This document shows, piece by piece, positions 35,182 to 43,862 of a stretch of DNA of 64,000 nucleotides. Under the pieces are notes generated by a model. It did no database searches, was not told the DNA's origin, and saw only the letters and a list, made by a program, of their open reading frames with translations. Both the position numbers and the translations under genes were made by a program. The first letter of the stretch is position 1; every line of letters begins with the position of its first letter. The stretch is from assembly GCF_015354735.1 (NCBI RefSeq), contig NZ_JACEFJ010000003.1:186001-250000 (forward strand), given 5' to 3'. Origin of the DNA: Pararhodonellum marinum. GTDB lineage: Bacteria > Bacteroidota > Bacteroidia > Cytophagales > Cyclobacteriaceae.

Positions 35182-35223
35182 ATTCAAAATTCCCAAATCG
35201 TAAATCGTAAATCGCAATTATCC
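35182..35223. repeat. Heptamer-periodic repeat (6 units)
   Basis: Consecutive 7-mers ATTCAAA, ATTCCCA, AATCGTA, AATCGTA, AATCGCA, ATTATCC. The middle three are nearly identical; the outer ones keep the period but drift in sequence. Confidence 0.5.
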
Positions 35224-35358
35224 CAGACAGTTTAAGTCAAAAATTTCAAAATTAAATATAATGTGTTAATTTATCTTCCATTAAAAAAAGTAACAAAGAA
35301 GCCATCTTAAGGTAGATTTCACCGCATATTCAAATAACAAATATCCAATTCCAACCAA

Positions 35359-35442
35359 CATCCGTCACCCAACATCCAACATCCAACATCCAACATCCAA
35401 CATCCGTCATCCAACATCCGTCATCCAACATCCAACATCCAA
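35359..35442 (+). repeat. Tandem heptamer array (CATCCAA/CATCCGT x12) abutting the WYL regulator
   Basis: Twelve uninterrupted 7-mers: CATCCGT, CACCCAA, four CATCCAA, CATCCGT, CATCCAA, CATCCGT, three CATCCAA. The array ends 4 bp before the ATG at 35447, so it forms the whole immediate 5' leader of the regulator gene. Unit number could vary by slipped replication. Confidence 0.9.
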
Positions 35443-35446
35443 CACT

Positions 35447-36355
35447 ATGCCCCCCAACTCCTCCATCGAACAACAAAAAATCCTTCGGGTATTTAAGCTG
35501 ATTAATCTCTTGCGCGGCAATATGGGTAAAACCGTGCGGAAGCTATCCGAACTGCTTGAAACCGATGAGCGGACCGTTTACAGGTACTTTAAGCTGTTGG
35601 AGGCCCTGGGCTTTCAGGTGGTCAAGGAACACGGCAAATTCAAGATTGAAGACCGGGTCGAAATCCCTACAAATTCTTTTGACGGCACCTTTACCGAAGA
35701 GGAAACCCAGTACCTTGCGCGGCTGCTGGGCAAGGGCAGCAGGAAAAACAAACTCCGCGAAACCATCATGCAGAAAATCCATATCCGATCGGATTTTCAG
35801 CGTGGGGTGGAACAATTGTTTGATGCGCACCTTGGGATACTCGTGGATAAGTTGGCCCTTGCGATCAAAAACAACCTGCAGACCACCCTGATCGACTATT
35901 ATGCCATCAGCAGCGACTCGGTCAGTGACCGACTGGTAGAACCCGTGGCTTTTACCAAGGATTATGATTCTATCTTTGCATTTGAAGTCCAAAGCGGAGA
36001 AATGAAAACATTCAAACTGGACCGGATCGGAGAAGTGGCCTTAAGCACCCAAACCCATCAGCATAGCAAGCTGCACCGCTTGCCTCAGGAAGGGCTGTTT
36101 GGCTACTCGGGGGAGGCCAGGTTTCCGGTCAAGTTGAAGCTGAGCAAAAAGGCCTATCAGTTGCTGATCGAGGAACATCCCGCAGCCAAACCTTTCACTT
36201 ACATTTCAAACCGAAACCAGTATTTTTTTGAAACCGCCGTGCCACAGCTGCCCGGCATCGCCCGTTTTGTACTTGGGCTTCCCGGAGAAATACAGGTGCT
36301 GGAAGGGGAGGAGTTGGTCCGGTATCTGCAGTCCCAACGGGAAAGAGCAGGATAA
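35447..36355 (+). CDS. HTH-WYL transcriptional regulator
   Basis: 302 residues. An N-terminal winged HTH of the HTH_11 type (residues ~10-70; KILRVFKLINLLRGNMGKTV, RKLSELLETDERTVYRYFKL, LEALGFQVVKEHGKFKI) is followed by a WYL domain (~145-215; TTLIDYYAISSDSVSDRLVE, PVAFTKDYDSIFAFEVQSGE, MKTFKLDRIGEVALS) and a C-terminal extension (WCX-like, ~225-300). WYL regulators sense nucleic acid or small ligands and often control DNA-damage or defence genes. No defence system is adjacent. The start codon follows directly on a 12-unit heptamer array that replaces a normal ribosome binding region. Confidence 0.9.
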   Translation: MPPNSSIEQQKILRVFKLINLLRGNMGKTVRKLSELLETDERTVYRYFKLLEALGFQVVKEHGKFKIEDRVEIPTNSFDGTFTEEETQYLARLLGKGSRKNKLRETIMQKIHIRSDFQRGVEQLFDAHLGILVDKLALAIKNNLQTTLIDYYAISSDSVSDRLVEPVAFTKDYDSIFAFEVQSGEMKTFKLDRIGEVALSTQTHQHSKLHRLPQEGLFGYSGEARFPVKLKLSKKAYQLLIEEHPAAKPFTYISNRNQYFFETAVPQLPGIARFVLGLPGEIQVLEGEELVRYLQSQRERAG

Positions 36356-36385
36356 AAAAGCCTCCTGATTAAAAAATCAGGAGGC
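36355..36385 (-). terminator. Terminator shared between convergent WYL and DUF4301 genes
   Basis: GCCTCCTGATT (36360-36370), loop AAAA, AATCAGGAGGC (36375-36385): perfect 11-bp stem. On the minus strand it is followed by six U, so it terminates the DUF4301 transcript that ends at 36393. Confidence 0.88.
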
Positions 36386-36392
36386 AAGTGCT

Positions 36393-37910
36393 TTATTGGT
36401 GCTCGTCCCGGAGTAGGTCATTGACCGTTTTCACAGGGTTAAAGGTGATCAAGGGGACTTCCACAAAAACGGTGTTCCAGCCTGCCATGGCCCCGTTCCA
36501 AAGTCCAGGTAATTCCAGGGCTTTGAGTTCTCTGCCACTTTTTGATTTTTCAGTGATAAATCCTGTTTTTGGGTCCCTGAACTTGAGCAGATCAAATTTA
36601 TTTCCTTTATGATCCTTGGTCCCACAGGCCAAATCGACCGGATTGAAATGGGTCGCACCCTGAAAAATTTCCTTTTGTCTTTTGTCTTCCAAATTGATCT
36701 GGGCCGTTTCTGCTATCTGTAAGGAACTGGTTCCGTCACTTTCCTTGACCCAAAAAGGACCTCCGCCGGGCTCTCCGGTATTTTTTACCATTCCACAGAC
36801 CCGCAAGGGTCTGTCGAGCTTGTTTAGCAGGTATTCGGCCTGGTCTTTTTCGGTTTTTTGCTCAAACCCTTCCGGCAATGGTAGGCCAAGTTCTTTGGTA
36901 AACACAAATTTAGCCAAGGCCAGGTCAGCGTCAGTATTGACATTTTCCAGTTTTTTCAGGGCGGCAAAGATTTTTTCCTGGATATCTATCAAAAGTCCGC
37001 CGAGGACCATCTTGTAATTTTTGGTGGGTTCTTTCAGTCGGTCAGGCACCACATTATCGATGTTTTTGATAAAAATAAGGTCTGCATCGATGTCGTTGAG
37101 GTTTTCCAACAAGGCCCCGTGTCCGGCGGGTCTGAAGAGCAATTCGCCGTCTTCCTCTTCAAATGGGGTGTTGTCCATATTGACCGCAATGGTATTGGTA
37201 GAAGCTTTTTGCTGGGAATAACTGACGTCAAATTTCACCCCGTATTTTGTCTCCAGCGAAGGCTGTATGGCCGCCACTTCCAGCTTGAACCGGTCCAAGT
37301 GTTCTGGAGAAACCGTAAAATGTAACCTGACCACATTGCCTTCACCCACACCATATTGTAATCCCTCCACGAAATGCTCATGGGCCGGGGTCCGGTTTTC
37401 ATTGGGATAGCGGTGAAAGCGGAGAAGCCCTTTGGGCAGATTGCCATATCCGAGCCCGGAGTCATCCAAAAGATGGGTTAGGATCAGTTTGTATTGCTTG
37501 TCCGCCAAAGCCTTTTCAATGCTGCTGCCTGAAGCTTTCATGTTGTTGTCAAGATCCTGATAGAAGGCAAAGGACTTGATGTTGTCCATGAATTTTTTGA
37601 CGAAAGCATTTTTACCCAAATCCTCGTGGTCTCCTTCAAGAAAACCAAAAAGATCCTTGAACATCCGGCTTGCCGCTCCGCTTGCAGGGACAAATTTGAC
37701 GATTTTCCGGGTTTTACTCTGTAGTGGATAATCAGTGACCATCTTTTGTACTTCCTCTTCTGACAACGACTTGACCCCATTGCCTATGGTAGCTGCTGCT
37801 TCAATTTTCAGAAATGGAAACCCTTCCTGGAAATTTTTGATCTGTTCGGCCACTTGGGTTTCTGACATGCCCTGCCGGGCGATTTTTTCTTTGATGGTTG
37901 CTGTGATCAT
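36393..37910 (-). CDS. DUF4301 protein (nucleotidyltransferase-like fold)
   Basis: 505 residues, cytoplasmic. A nucleotide-binding type strand-loop is visible at ~70-85 (KIVKFVPASGAASRMFKDLF), as in UDP-sugar pyrophosphorylases. Other conserved stretches are LLRFHRYPNENRTPAHEHFV, VRLHFTVSPEHLDRF, GELLFRPAGHGALLENLNDI, DADLIFIKNIDNVVPDRLK, NTGEPGGGPFWVKE and GTKDHKGNKFDLLKFRDPKT. These cover the DUF4301 family, widespread in Bacteroidota; the reaction is not established, though the FRPAGHGALLENLN and IFIKNIDN motifs match UTP-sugar transferases. Monocistronic; ends in a strong terminator. Confidence 0.88.
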   Translation of the reverse strand: MITATIKEKIARQGMSETQVAEQIKNFQEGFPFLKIEAAATIGNGVKSLSEEEVQKMVTDYPLQSKTRKIVKFVPASGAASRMFKDLFGFLEGDHEDLGKNAFVKKFMDNIKSFAFYQDLDNNMKASGSSIEKALADKQYKLILTHLLDDSGLGYGNLPKGLLRFHRYPNENRTPAHEHFVEGLQYGVGEGNVVRLHFTVSPEHLDRFKLEVAAIQPSLETKYGVKFDVSYSQQKASTNTIAVNMDNTPFEEEDGELLFRPAGHGALLENLNDIDADLIFIKNIDNVVPDRLKEPTKNYKMVLGGLLIDIQEKIFAALKKLENVNTDADLALAKFVFTKELGLPLPEGFEQKTEKDQAEYLLNKLDRPLRVCGMVKNTGEPGGGPFWVKESDGTSSLQIAETAQINLEDKRQKEIFQGATHFNPVDLACGTKDHKGNKFDLLKFRDPKTGFITEKSKSGRELKALELPGLWNGAMAGWNTVFVEVPLITFNPVKTVNDLLRDEHQ

Positions 37911-38039
37911 GTCGGTAATTTTGGTTTATGTAAAAATCAGTTTCGGTTTGGCCGGAAGACAATTTGCCCTTTCTTGGGCAAATAGGCCAAAGCCTTAATT
38001 TAAGGATTTATTGGTAAATATTCCGGGCTTGGCGGGAAT

Positions 38040-39650
38040 TTATGGACGAATTTTAGGTTCCAGCCACAAAAGGCTGAGCACCACCAAAAAGCTGATCCAC
38101 CAAAAGGCATCCGGTAGGCGTCGGGTAAGCGTCTTGGTTTCGGCTGTTTGGTGGATGGAAATCTCCTGAAGGGTATGTGCCAAAATACTGGATTGTTGAT
38201 GGGAAGCGTAAGCTTCGGATTCCTCCACATAGATTTCCATCTCTTCAGCTACTTTCACCCAACCGCTTTGATCGGGAATCCAGGTGCTAGCCTGTTTGTG
38301 GGGATTGAGCCAGTCAGGGCTAAAATACACCGTATCATTTCCTATGGATAAGGCTTCGGCAGCCAAACTATCAGAATAAATTTCCAGCTCAATTTTGGTT
38401 TTGGGAAAAACAGGTGCCTGAAGTGCCACCTGATGGGAGGGAGGCTTTCTAAGCTGAATCAACACCTCCGACCAAAAGGCATCATAACGGAGAGAATCCC
38501 CCTCGATTTTCCAGGGAAAAGTTTCTTGGTATAGGCTCAGGCCAACTTTCCCACTGCCACTTCTTTGAAAAGCCACTTTATCCCCATGAATGGACCATTG
38601 GTAAGGTTTGTCTTTAAGGCGAAAGGGCCCGGTGCTGACTGATTCGCCCGATGAGGATTCATCATCAACCACTGAAAGCTCCCATTGCAGATCCAAAGCG
38701 GTATTGATCGATTGAATGGCTTGGTTGGGATTCTGGAAACCGTAGAAAAAAACCGAATGACCCTGTTCCAGCAGTGCTTTTACCAAGTTGCTATTGGCAA
38801 ATGTGGGATTAGTAATGAGCAGCGTAGGGTTGTCAGGCTGATTGATGTCGGTCCTGATGCCCACATTTTCCGAAACCTGACTTTCAAATTGAACCTTGAG
38901 CCCCTGCTGAACCAGCCAAGTGGCCAATTGCCTGCTCTCAAAATCCGGATAGGGCAAAAGAAACTGAATGGAAAAAGGTTGGCTTGGCTGCACATAGAAC
39001 CGGATATCGGCCAGCGTATTTCCTTCTCGCTTCACTTCAAAACGGTTTCTGCCCTTGGCTTTGGGAGCAAATTCAAAACGCACCTCTTGGTAACCAACTG
39101 ATAAAGAAACTCTATCCAAATTTTCATCCTCCCAAGTCAGGTAAAGCCAACTTTCTTGACCTACGTTCAATTTTAAATCCAACACCTGTTTTTCATCTGG
39201 AGCCAATACGGATTTCCAAGTGATAAAATCAAGAGAATCTTCCTGAGGAATGGGAATCCATCGGGTATGGACAGGACTTGATGCATACAGCATTGCAGGG
39301 TCAAAATCTCTGCCCATCAGGATCAGGCTGTCATTTTTATTATTGTACTTGGCTTGGGTAAAAGCTGGCAGCCTATAATGTGATCTAAGAGAATCTCCTT
39401 GGCTTTGAGAAAGCTCATTCCCCAAAAGAAGCAGCTTTTGTGGCTGTTCGGAAACCTCCCAGGTAGGATCCCAAAGATAGGCGGCCAACCAAAGCAACAA
39501 CATTCCATTGAGCAGAATTTTGATTTTTCTGGGGTTATCGGTTTTTCGCCAGTACAACCACAGCAGCCAAGCCACCAAAAAAACCAAGACCACCAACAGG
39601 AACCAACTCAGATTTTGAAGTGAAAAAAACAAAAGTATGGGCTTTACCAT
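38040..39650 (-). CDS. Membrane protein, last gene of the MoxR operon
   Basis: 536 residues from the ATG at 39648-39650, whose A is shared with the stop of the previous gene. Two N-terminal helices (SWFLLVVLVFLVAWLLWLYW, ILLNGMLLLWLAAYLW), a large soluble part (~65-500) and a C-terminal helix (AFWWISFLVVLSLLWLEP). The soluble part has a class-I glutamine amidotransferase-like or BatA-like segment (PTLLITNPTFANSNLVKALL, EQGHSVFFYGFQ) and beta-rich regions. The topology of helices at both ends resembles BatA-family and DUF4175-linked proteins. No enzymatic motif identified. Its position in the six-gene operon implies a role in the MoxR complex. Confidence 0.75.
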   Translation of the reverse strand: MVKPILLFFSLQNLSWFLLVVLVFLVAWLLWLYWRKTDNPRKIKILLNGMLLLWLAAYLWDPTWEVSEQPQKLLLLGNELSQSQGDSLRSHYRLPAFTQAKYNNKNDSLILMGRDFDPAMLYASSPVHTRWIPIPQEDSLDFITWKSVLAPDEKQVLDLKLNVGQESWLYLTWEDENLDRVSLSVGYQEVRFEFAPKAKGRNRFEVKREGNTLADIRFYVQPSQPFSIQFLLPYPDFESRQLATWLVQQGLKVQFESQVSENVGIRTDINQPDNPTLLITNPTFANSNLVKALLEQGHSVFFYGFQNPNQAIQSINTALDLQWELSVVDDESSSGESVSTGPFRLKDKPYQWSIHGDKVAFQRSGSGKVGLSLYQETFPWKIEGDSLRYDAFWSEVLIQLRKPPSHQVALQAPVFPKTKIELEIYSDSLAAEALSIGNDTVYFSPDWLNPHKQASTWIPDQSGWVKVAEEMEIYVEESEAYASHQQSSILAHTLQEISIHQTAETKTLTRRLPDAFWWISFLVVLSLLWLEPKIRP

Positions 39651-41821
39651 TATCGAAGGTTTTTCCAAAAAGCATTGGACAAGGAGGAATTGGCTGGTTT
39701 TTTGGGATCTTGACTGGCCATTTTAGGTAGCATTGCCGACATCCTGGTTTTTAACAAGGCCACTTCTTTATCTGCCAATTGGCCATCAGCCAGCCATTTT
39801 TGCAGAAGAATCAAAGCTTCCCAGTCCCCAAACCCTTCCGATAACAACCTGCCTGCCCACTGATCTCCCAATTCCTGGACAAGTGCCTTTTCTTCTTGGT
39901 TTAAGCCCGATTTTTCCAGAAGGCCCAAGCTTTTAGCAAGCAGCATGTCAAACTGCTGGGCTTCCAGGTCCCTTTCTTCTTTGGAAGGCGGGGTAATGTC
40001 TTTCAGCTCTCCAGTCAGTCGCTTTTCAGCTATCTTGATCGGTGCGGGTTCAAAACCGGTCCGCTTGACAAAGGCCCTTGATTTCTGTTGAACTGTTTTG
40101 AGCAATTCCAGCGCTTTTTCCTGATAGGGAATGGCTTTTTCGGGTTCATACAGCCTCAGGTACAATTCAGATTGCCACATCTGTTCCAAAGCAGCTTTGA
40201 GCAGGCTTCTCGTGGATTGATCATAAAAGGTGTTTTCGTCCTCGGTATCATGGATATGGAGGTATTGTTCCAATAAGGCAGCCATGGGATCTTCTTCGTC
40301 GGAATGATCATGATCTCCGTGGGAATGCCCGTGATCATGGTCATGGCCTTCTTCTTCATGGTCGTGGTCATGGATATATCCTTCCAGCAGATCACCACCC
40401 TCGCTTTCGGGGGACAAGTTGTCCCCACCGGCTGTGCTTTCAAATTCCTCCCCGAGAAACTGTCCATATCGCAGGCGAAGTACCTTTTGGTCAAAGCCGA
40501 TTTCGTTCGAATTGTACTTGAATTGTTGGGTTTCTAGTTTGGACTTTTCGGCAATCAGTTTTTTGGTATCTATGATGATCTGCCTTTGGCTTCTGAAATA
40601 TTCGGGCATGATGTCCACGGCCATCTTGGTCAGCTCGGCATCACTTAGGTTTTCCAGGTCCTGGTATTGGATAAAAAAAGTTTCTGATCTGCTGACATTG
40701 GGTTGTGGCTGCTGATTGTCTACCGCAACCCAATAATAATACAGCTCATCACCCGGCGAAAAGGAGAGTGCTTCCAAGTCCAGTGTCGTGGAAAGATGGG
40801 CTTCTTTAAACCTGTTTTTGGAAAAAGGGATTTTGTTTTCCCTAAATTTGACGTTCTCTCCGCTACCCCGAGCCAAGGTAGCCACGACATACACTTCATT
40901 GACCAAAAAATCATCGGATACCTTGGCTTCCAATTTGATTTTGGGATCAGAGGTTTTCCTAAAGGTGCGGTACGTTTCTTTGGTCGCTGGCATAATGACC
41001 GGTTTTTGATCCAGTTGGGCCTCGATGGGATGGAAGTCTGTGGTCAGCAGGGTTTCCTCCCCATTCATCACCCTAATGGCATAAATGCCGGAATTCAGCA
41101 ATCGGTCTTTCAGTTGATAACCGGATGCAGTAGGGGTAAAGGCCAACGCTTTGTCGCTTTGGTCCACCAAGAACACCTCCAAGGAATCAGACTCCTGCAA
41201 CTCCAGCTCCCATGTGATTTCACTGCCTCGCATGGCACGGATATCCAGGGTTTTGCTTTGACTTTCTTTTAAGCCAGTGTAGGCAGGGGGCTTGACCTTG
41301 ACTTGAATGTCTTGGATAGACACTTCTTCTTTTCCCTCAGAGATAACTGTGCCTTTCGCACGTTCTCGATGGGAATCAATGGGCTTGCCGGAAAAATCAA
41401 CAAGACTGCCAACAATTGCCCAAACCAAAGCCATGGACAAAGTCAGCAAAGCGATTCTTTTTAACCCTTGATGCCAATAGATAGGTACTTTCAATCCTTG
41501 GGCTTTCTCGTCTACCCGTAGAAGTTGAAGCTGTTCCAGTGGATTCCTTTCTTTTTTGTACAACAAATCCAAACTGTATTCCAAACCTGGCAAGTCCCGG
41601 TGAAGCTTTCGGGTGGCCATGGGACCATTGATTTTCCACACCTGAAAATGGATCATGCCGAGAATCAGCGAAAGCAGCGAAAATAGAAAGGCCAATTTCA
41701 ATGGAAAAGCCAGGGTCAAACCTATGAACAGGACTACTGCGGCAGATAGCAGGGTTTTCAGCAAGGCATTGACCTGAAGCTGCAAAACGGTATGCGATAT
41801 GGTCCGGTTCAAATGTTTCAT
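39650..41821 (-). CDS. DUF4175-family membrane protein with His-rich insert
   Basis: 723 residues. Helices near 22-60 (LLSAAVVLFIGLTLAFPLKL) and 123-142 (RIALLTLSMALVWAIVGSLV) precede Ig-like and helical regions (IQVKVKPPAYTGLKESQSKT, YYYWVAVDNQQPQPNVSRSE), the pattern of DUF4175. Around residues 480-507 there is a dense His/Asp/Glu run (HDHDHEEEGHDHDHGHSHGD and on) that could bind Zn2+, Ni2+ or Cu2+. It overlaps the BatA-like gene by 4 nt and the next gene by 1 nt. DUF4175 proteins recur beside MoxR and DUF58 genes in Bacteroidota. The insert is not a general family feature as far as I know. Confidence 0.85.
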   Translation of the reverse strand: MKHLNRTISHTVLQLQVNALLKTLLSAAVVLFIGLTLAFPLKLAFLFSLLSLILGMIHFQVWKINGPMATRKLHRDLPGLEYSLDLLYKKERNPLEQLQLLRVDEKAQGLKVPIYWHQGLKRIALLTLSMALVWAIVGSLVDFSGKPIDSHRERAKGTVISEGKEEVSIQDIQVKVKPPAYTGLKESQSKTLDIRAMRGSEITWELELQESDSLEVFLVDQSDKALAFTPTASGYQLKDRLLNSGIYAIRVMNGEETLLTTDFHPIEAQLDQKPVIMPATKETYRTFRKTSDPKIKLEAKVSDDFLVNEVYVVATLARGSGENVKFRENKIPFSKNRFKEAHLSTTLDLEALSFSPGDELYYYWVAVDNQQPQPNVSRSETFFIQYQDLENLSDAELTKMAVDIMPEYFRSQRQIIIDTKKLIAEKSKLETQQFKYNSNEIGFDQKVLRLRYGQFLGEEFESTAGGDNLSPESEGGDLLEGYIHDHDHEEEGHDHDHGHSHGDHDHSDEEDPMAALLEQYLHIHDTEDENTFYDQSTRSLLKAALEQMWQSELYLRLYEPEKAIPYQEKALELLKTVQQKSRAFVKRTGFEPAPIKIAEKRLTGELKDITPPSKEERDLEAQQFDMLLAKSLGLLEKSGLNQEEKALVQELGDQWAGRLLSEGFGDWEALILLQKWLADGQLADKEVALLKTRMSAMLPKMASQDPKKPANSSLSNAFWKNLR

Positions 41822-42990
41822 AACTGCCTCGGTATGGCCATGCTTCTTTCGATGCCTGTGAAGATGATCAACAAAACGAATAGAAAGGTTTTTAAGGGAA
41901 AGCTGTTTGATGCTTTGGTTTCTGAAGGGGTGTTAAAATGGGCTTTTATTTGAGCCATGGAAAGTTGGGAGGATTGTTTTTCCAATCCCAAATGCTGCAA
42001 AAGGCCATCCAAAATCCGTTCGGGAAGCGTTCCGTCCTTGACCCATTTTGAACTGGGATGTGGCCGCTCGGCAAGCTGAATGATTTGAGGGTGAGATGGA
42101 TGACCAACATGCCCAAACACAAAATACAACACTTCTGTTTCCACTTTCTCCGGCTGTTGATCGGTAAAAAACAGCTTGATCCTTGTTGAATTGAGCCCCT
42201 CACCAGCTTCTTCCAACTCCAAGTCATATACCTCCTCAATTGAACGGATCATGGAGTGAATTGTATTTATTTCTTCCTGAATGGTAAAATCATGTGCGTA
42301 GTACAATTTTGAAATTGGAATATTTTTAATCGCATTTACCGAATTGCTCTCATCTAGGGTCAGTTCACCTGACTGGGATATAAAAAGGCTTTGGTTATTG
42401 GGAAGCTGTAGCTTTTTCTGGACTACAAAATCCTGATCCAGCTTGTCATAGACATGGAAGATAATGGGATAGGGGAGGTCAATGGGTTGTTTCGGTAACA
42501 GGAAGGAAGTGCTGCTCAGGTAAAGGTGGACTTCATCAGCTTCCAATTCATGCAAAGCTGAAATCCAATGGGGAGCGGAAATGATTTTATCAAAATCCGC
42601 TATCGCTTCAAAGGAATTATCTTTCTGACCTATACCATACACACATTCGCCTGCAGTTTTGGCTTGTTCGAGTTCAAAGGCAAAATTGGCCAATAGCTGG
42701 GAATCGGTCTCTACCAGGTGGATGATTTTTTTATCGGTTGAAAACGGTGGGTTTTTCAAAAATAAACCTGTCAGAATCAAGGAAAGCAACATGATCATGG
42801 CACACCGGACCAAGAGCAACAAAATATGGTTCAATCGCCAGCCTCTGCTGCGCAGGTGGTCCACTTGGGGTAAGAATTTCATGGCTGCCCATGCCACCTG
42901 TTTCCCTCTCTTCTGACTCCAAAGATGGATCAGTAAAGGGATGAGCACAGCAAGCGTCCCCAAAAGCCATAAGGGATGGGCGAGACTCAT
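41818..42990 (-). CDS. BatA-domain membrane protein
   Basis: 390 residues. The N-terminal ~85 residues are the aerotolerance-regulator (BatA) N-terminal module: two helices (PLWLLGTLAVLIPLLIHLW, HILLLLVRCAMIMLLSLIL) around KRGKQVAWAAMKFLPQVDHL. A soluble region follows with a vWA-like arrangement, and a helix near the end (LKTFLFVLLIIFTGIERSMA). It lacks an evident MIDAS motif. It overlaps DUF58 and DUF4175 genes by 4 nt on each side. Bat proteins act with MoxR and are linked to envelope integrity and stress resistance. Confidence 0.88.
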   Translation of the reverse strand: MSLAHPLWLLGTLAVLIPLLIHLWSQKRGKQVAWAAMKFLPQVDHLRSRGWRLNHILLLLVRCAMIMLLSLILTGLFLKNPPFSTDKKIIHLVETDSQLLANFAFELEQAKTAGECVYGIGQKDNSFEAIADFDKIISAPHWISALHELEADEVHLYLSSTSFLLPKQPIDLPYPIIFHVYDKLDQDFVVQKKLQLPNNQSLFISQSGELTLDESNSVNAIKNIPISKLYYAHDFTIQEEINTIHSMIRSIEEVYDLELEEAGEGLNSTRIKLFFTDQQPEKVETEVLYFVFGHVGHPSHPQIIQLAERPHPSSKWVKDGTLPERILDGLLQHLGLEKQSSQLSMAQIKAHFNTPSETKASNSFPLKTFLFVLLIIFTGIERSMAIPRQL

Positions 42991-43862
42991 GACTTTTTCT
43001 GTTTGGAGGTAAGGTAGGCGAGCAGGATATTTTCTACTGGGTCACTCAGTCTACAGCGAAACAATCTTACCCGGGGCAGATTGAGCTCCCTATCGAGGTC
43101 AGTCAGAAAATGACTGATGGATTTTCTGTAAGCGGTTGCTACCTGCTTGGTTTGCAATTCTACGGTTCTGTTTGATTCCAGATCTTCGAATCGGTACATG
43201 CCTTTTTTTAGACTAAAGTCCAGCTCATGATCTCCTAGAATTTGAAAGATGATGATTTCTCGTTTATTGGATACCATGCTTTGGATCAGTCGGATCCATT
43301 CCTCATCGATTTGGAAAAGGTCAGAAAAAAAGAAAATAAGTTCTTTCTGTCTGGAATTCAGTTCGGGCAGATCAGGATCCATATTTCCCCATTTTCCCTC
43401 GGCTTTCAGGCTTTCCAGCTGCACAAGGATTCTTTGAAAACTATGGCCTTTGGCAGGCACCTTCATTTCCATCTGTCCATTTTGAAGCACAAATAGACTC
43501 ATTTTGTCATTTTGTTGATGTCCCAGATAGGCCAGGGATGCCGCCAGTATTTTGACATAATCCAGCCTGCTGACCCCATCTTCTTTGTAATTCATGGATC
43601 CCGAGCCATCCACCAGAAAACGGATGTTGAGGTGACTTTCTATGTTGGATTCCCGAACTTGATACCTGTTTGACCGCGCAAAGAGCTTCCAGTCAATCAT
43701 TTTGGGATCATCCCCGGGTTCGTAATGCTTGTATTGTTCAAATTCCGTCCCGCTTCCGATCCGTTTCCCCCAATGCAATCCGGTCCACATGGCGTCAGAT
43801 ACAATCTTAGCTACAAGCTGAAGGTTGTTCAATCGGATCAATTCAAGGGCTTGATGGGTCAT
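42987..43862 (-). CDS. DUF58 protein (vWA-like)
   Basis: 291 residues, the usual length. The DUF58 core is clear: GLHWGKRIGSGTEFEQYKHY, EPGDDPKMIDWKLFARSNRY, VRESNIESHLNIRFLVDGSG with the MIDAS-like DGSGS, then LAASLAYLGHQQNDKMSLFV. Proteins of this family are partners of MoxR ATPases and probably metal-binding scaffolds acted on by MoxR. It overlaps moxR and the BatA-like gene by 4 nt. Confidence 0.93.
   Translation of the reverse strand: MTHQALELIRLNNLQLVAKIVSDAMWTGLHWGKRIGSGTEFEQYKHYEPGDDPKMIDWKLFARSNRYQVRESNIESHLNIRFLVDGSGSMNYKEDGVSRLDYVKILAASLAYLGHQQNDKMSLFVLQNGQMEMKVPAKGHSFQRILVQLESLKAEGKWGNMDPDLPELNSRQKELIFFFSDLFQIDEEWIRLIQSMVSNKREIIIFQILGDHELDFSLKKGMYRFEDLESNRTVELQTKQVATAYRKSISHFLTDLDRELNLPRVRLFRCRLSDPVENILLAYLTSKQKKS

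Larger units (their letters stand above)
34536..35446. other. Long intergenic region with repeats
   Basis: No gene is supported across 911 bp. It holds short hairpins near 34945-34960 (GTAG-TTTG-CTAC) and 34970-34988 (GGTTT-GCAACT-AAACC), a weak heptad pair GACTTCC/GGCTTCT at 34928-34941, and heptamer runs at 35182-35223 and 35359-35442. Confidence 0.55.

Noticed and set aside
35359-35442. CRISPR-like array in front of the WYL regulator
   Set aside because: The units are 7 bp without spacers, so it is a microsatellite-like array and not CRISPR.
40148-40600. Plus-strand frames inside the DUF4175 gene (His/Met/Val-rich)
   Set aside because: These are antisense shadows of the His-rich segment of the minus-strand gene, which has full family support.
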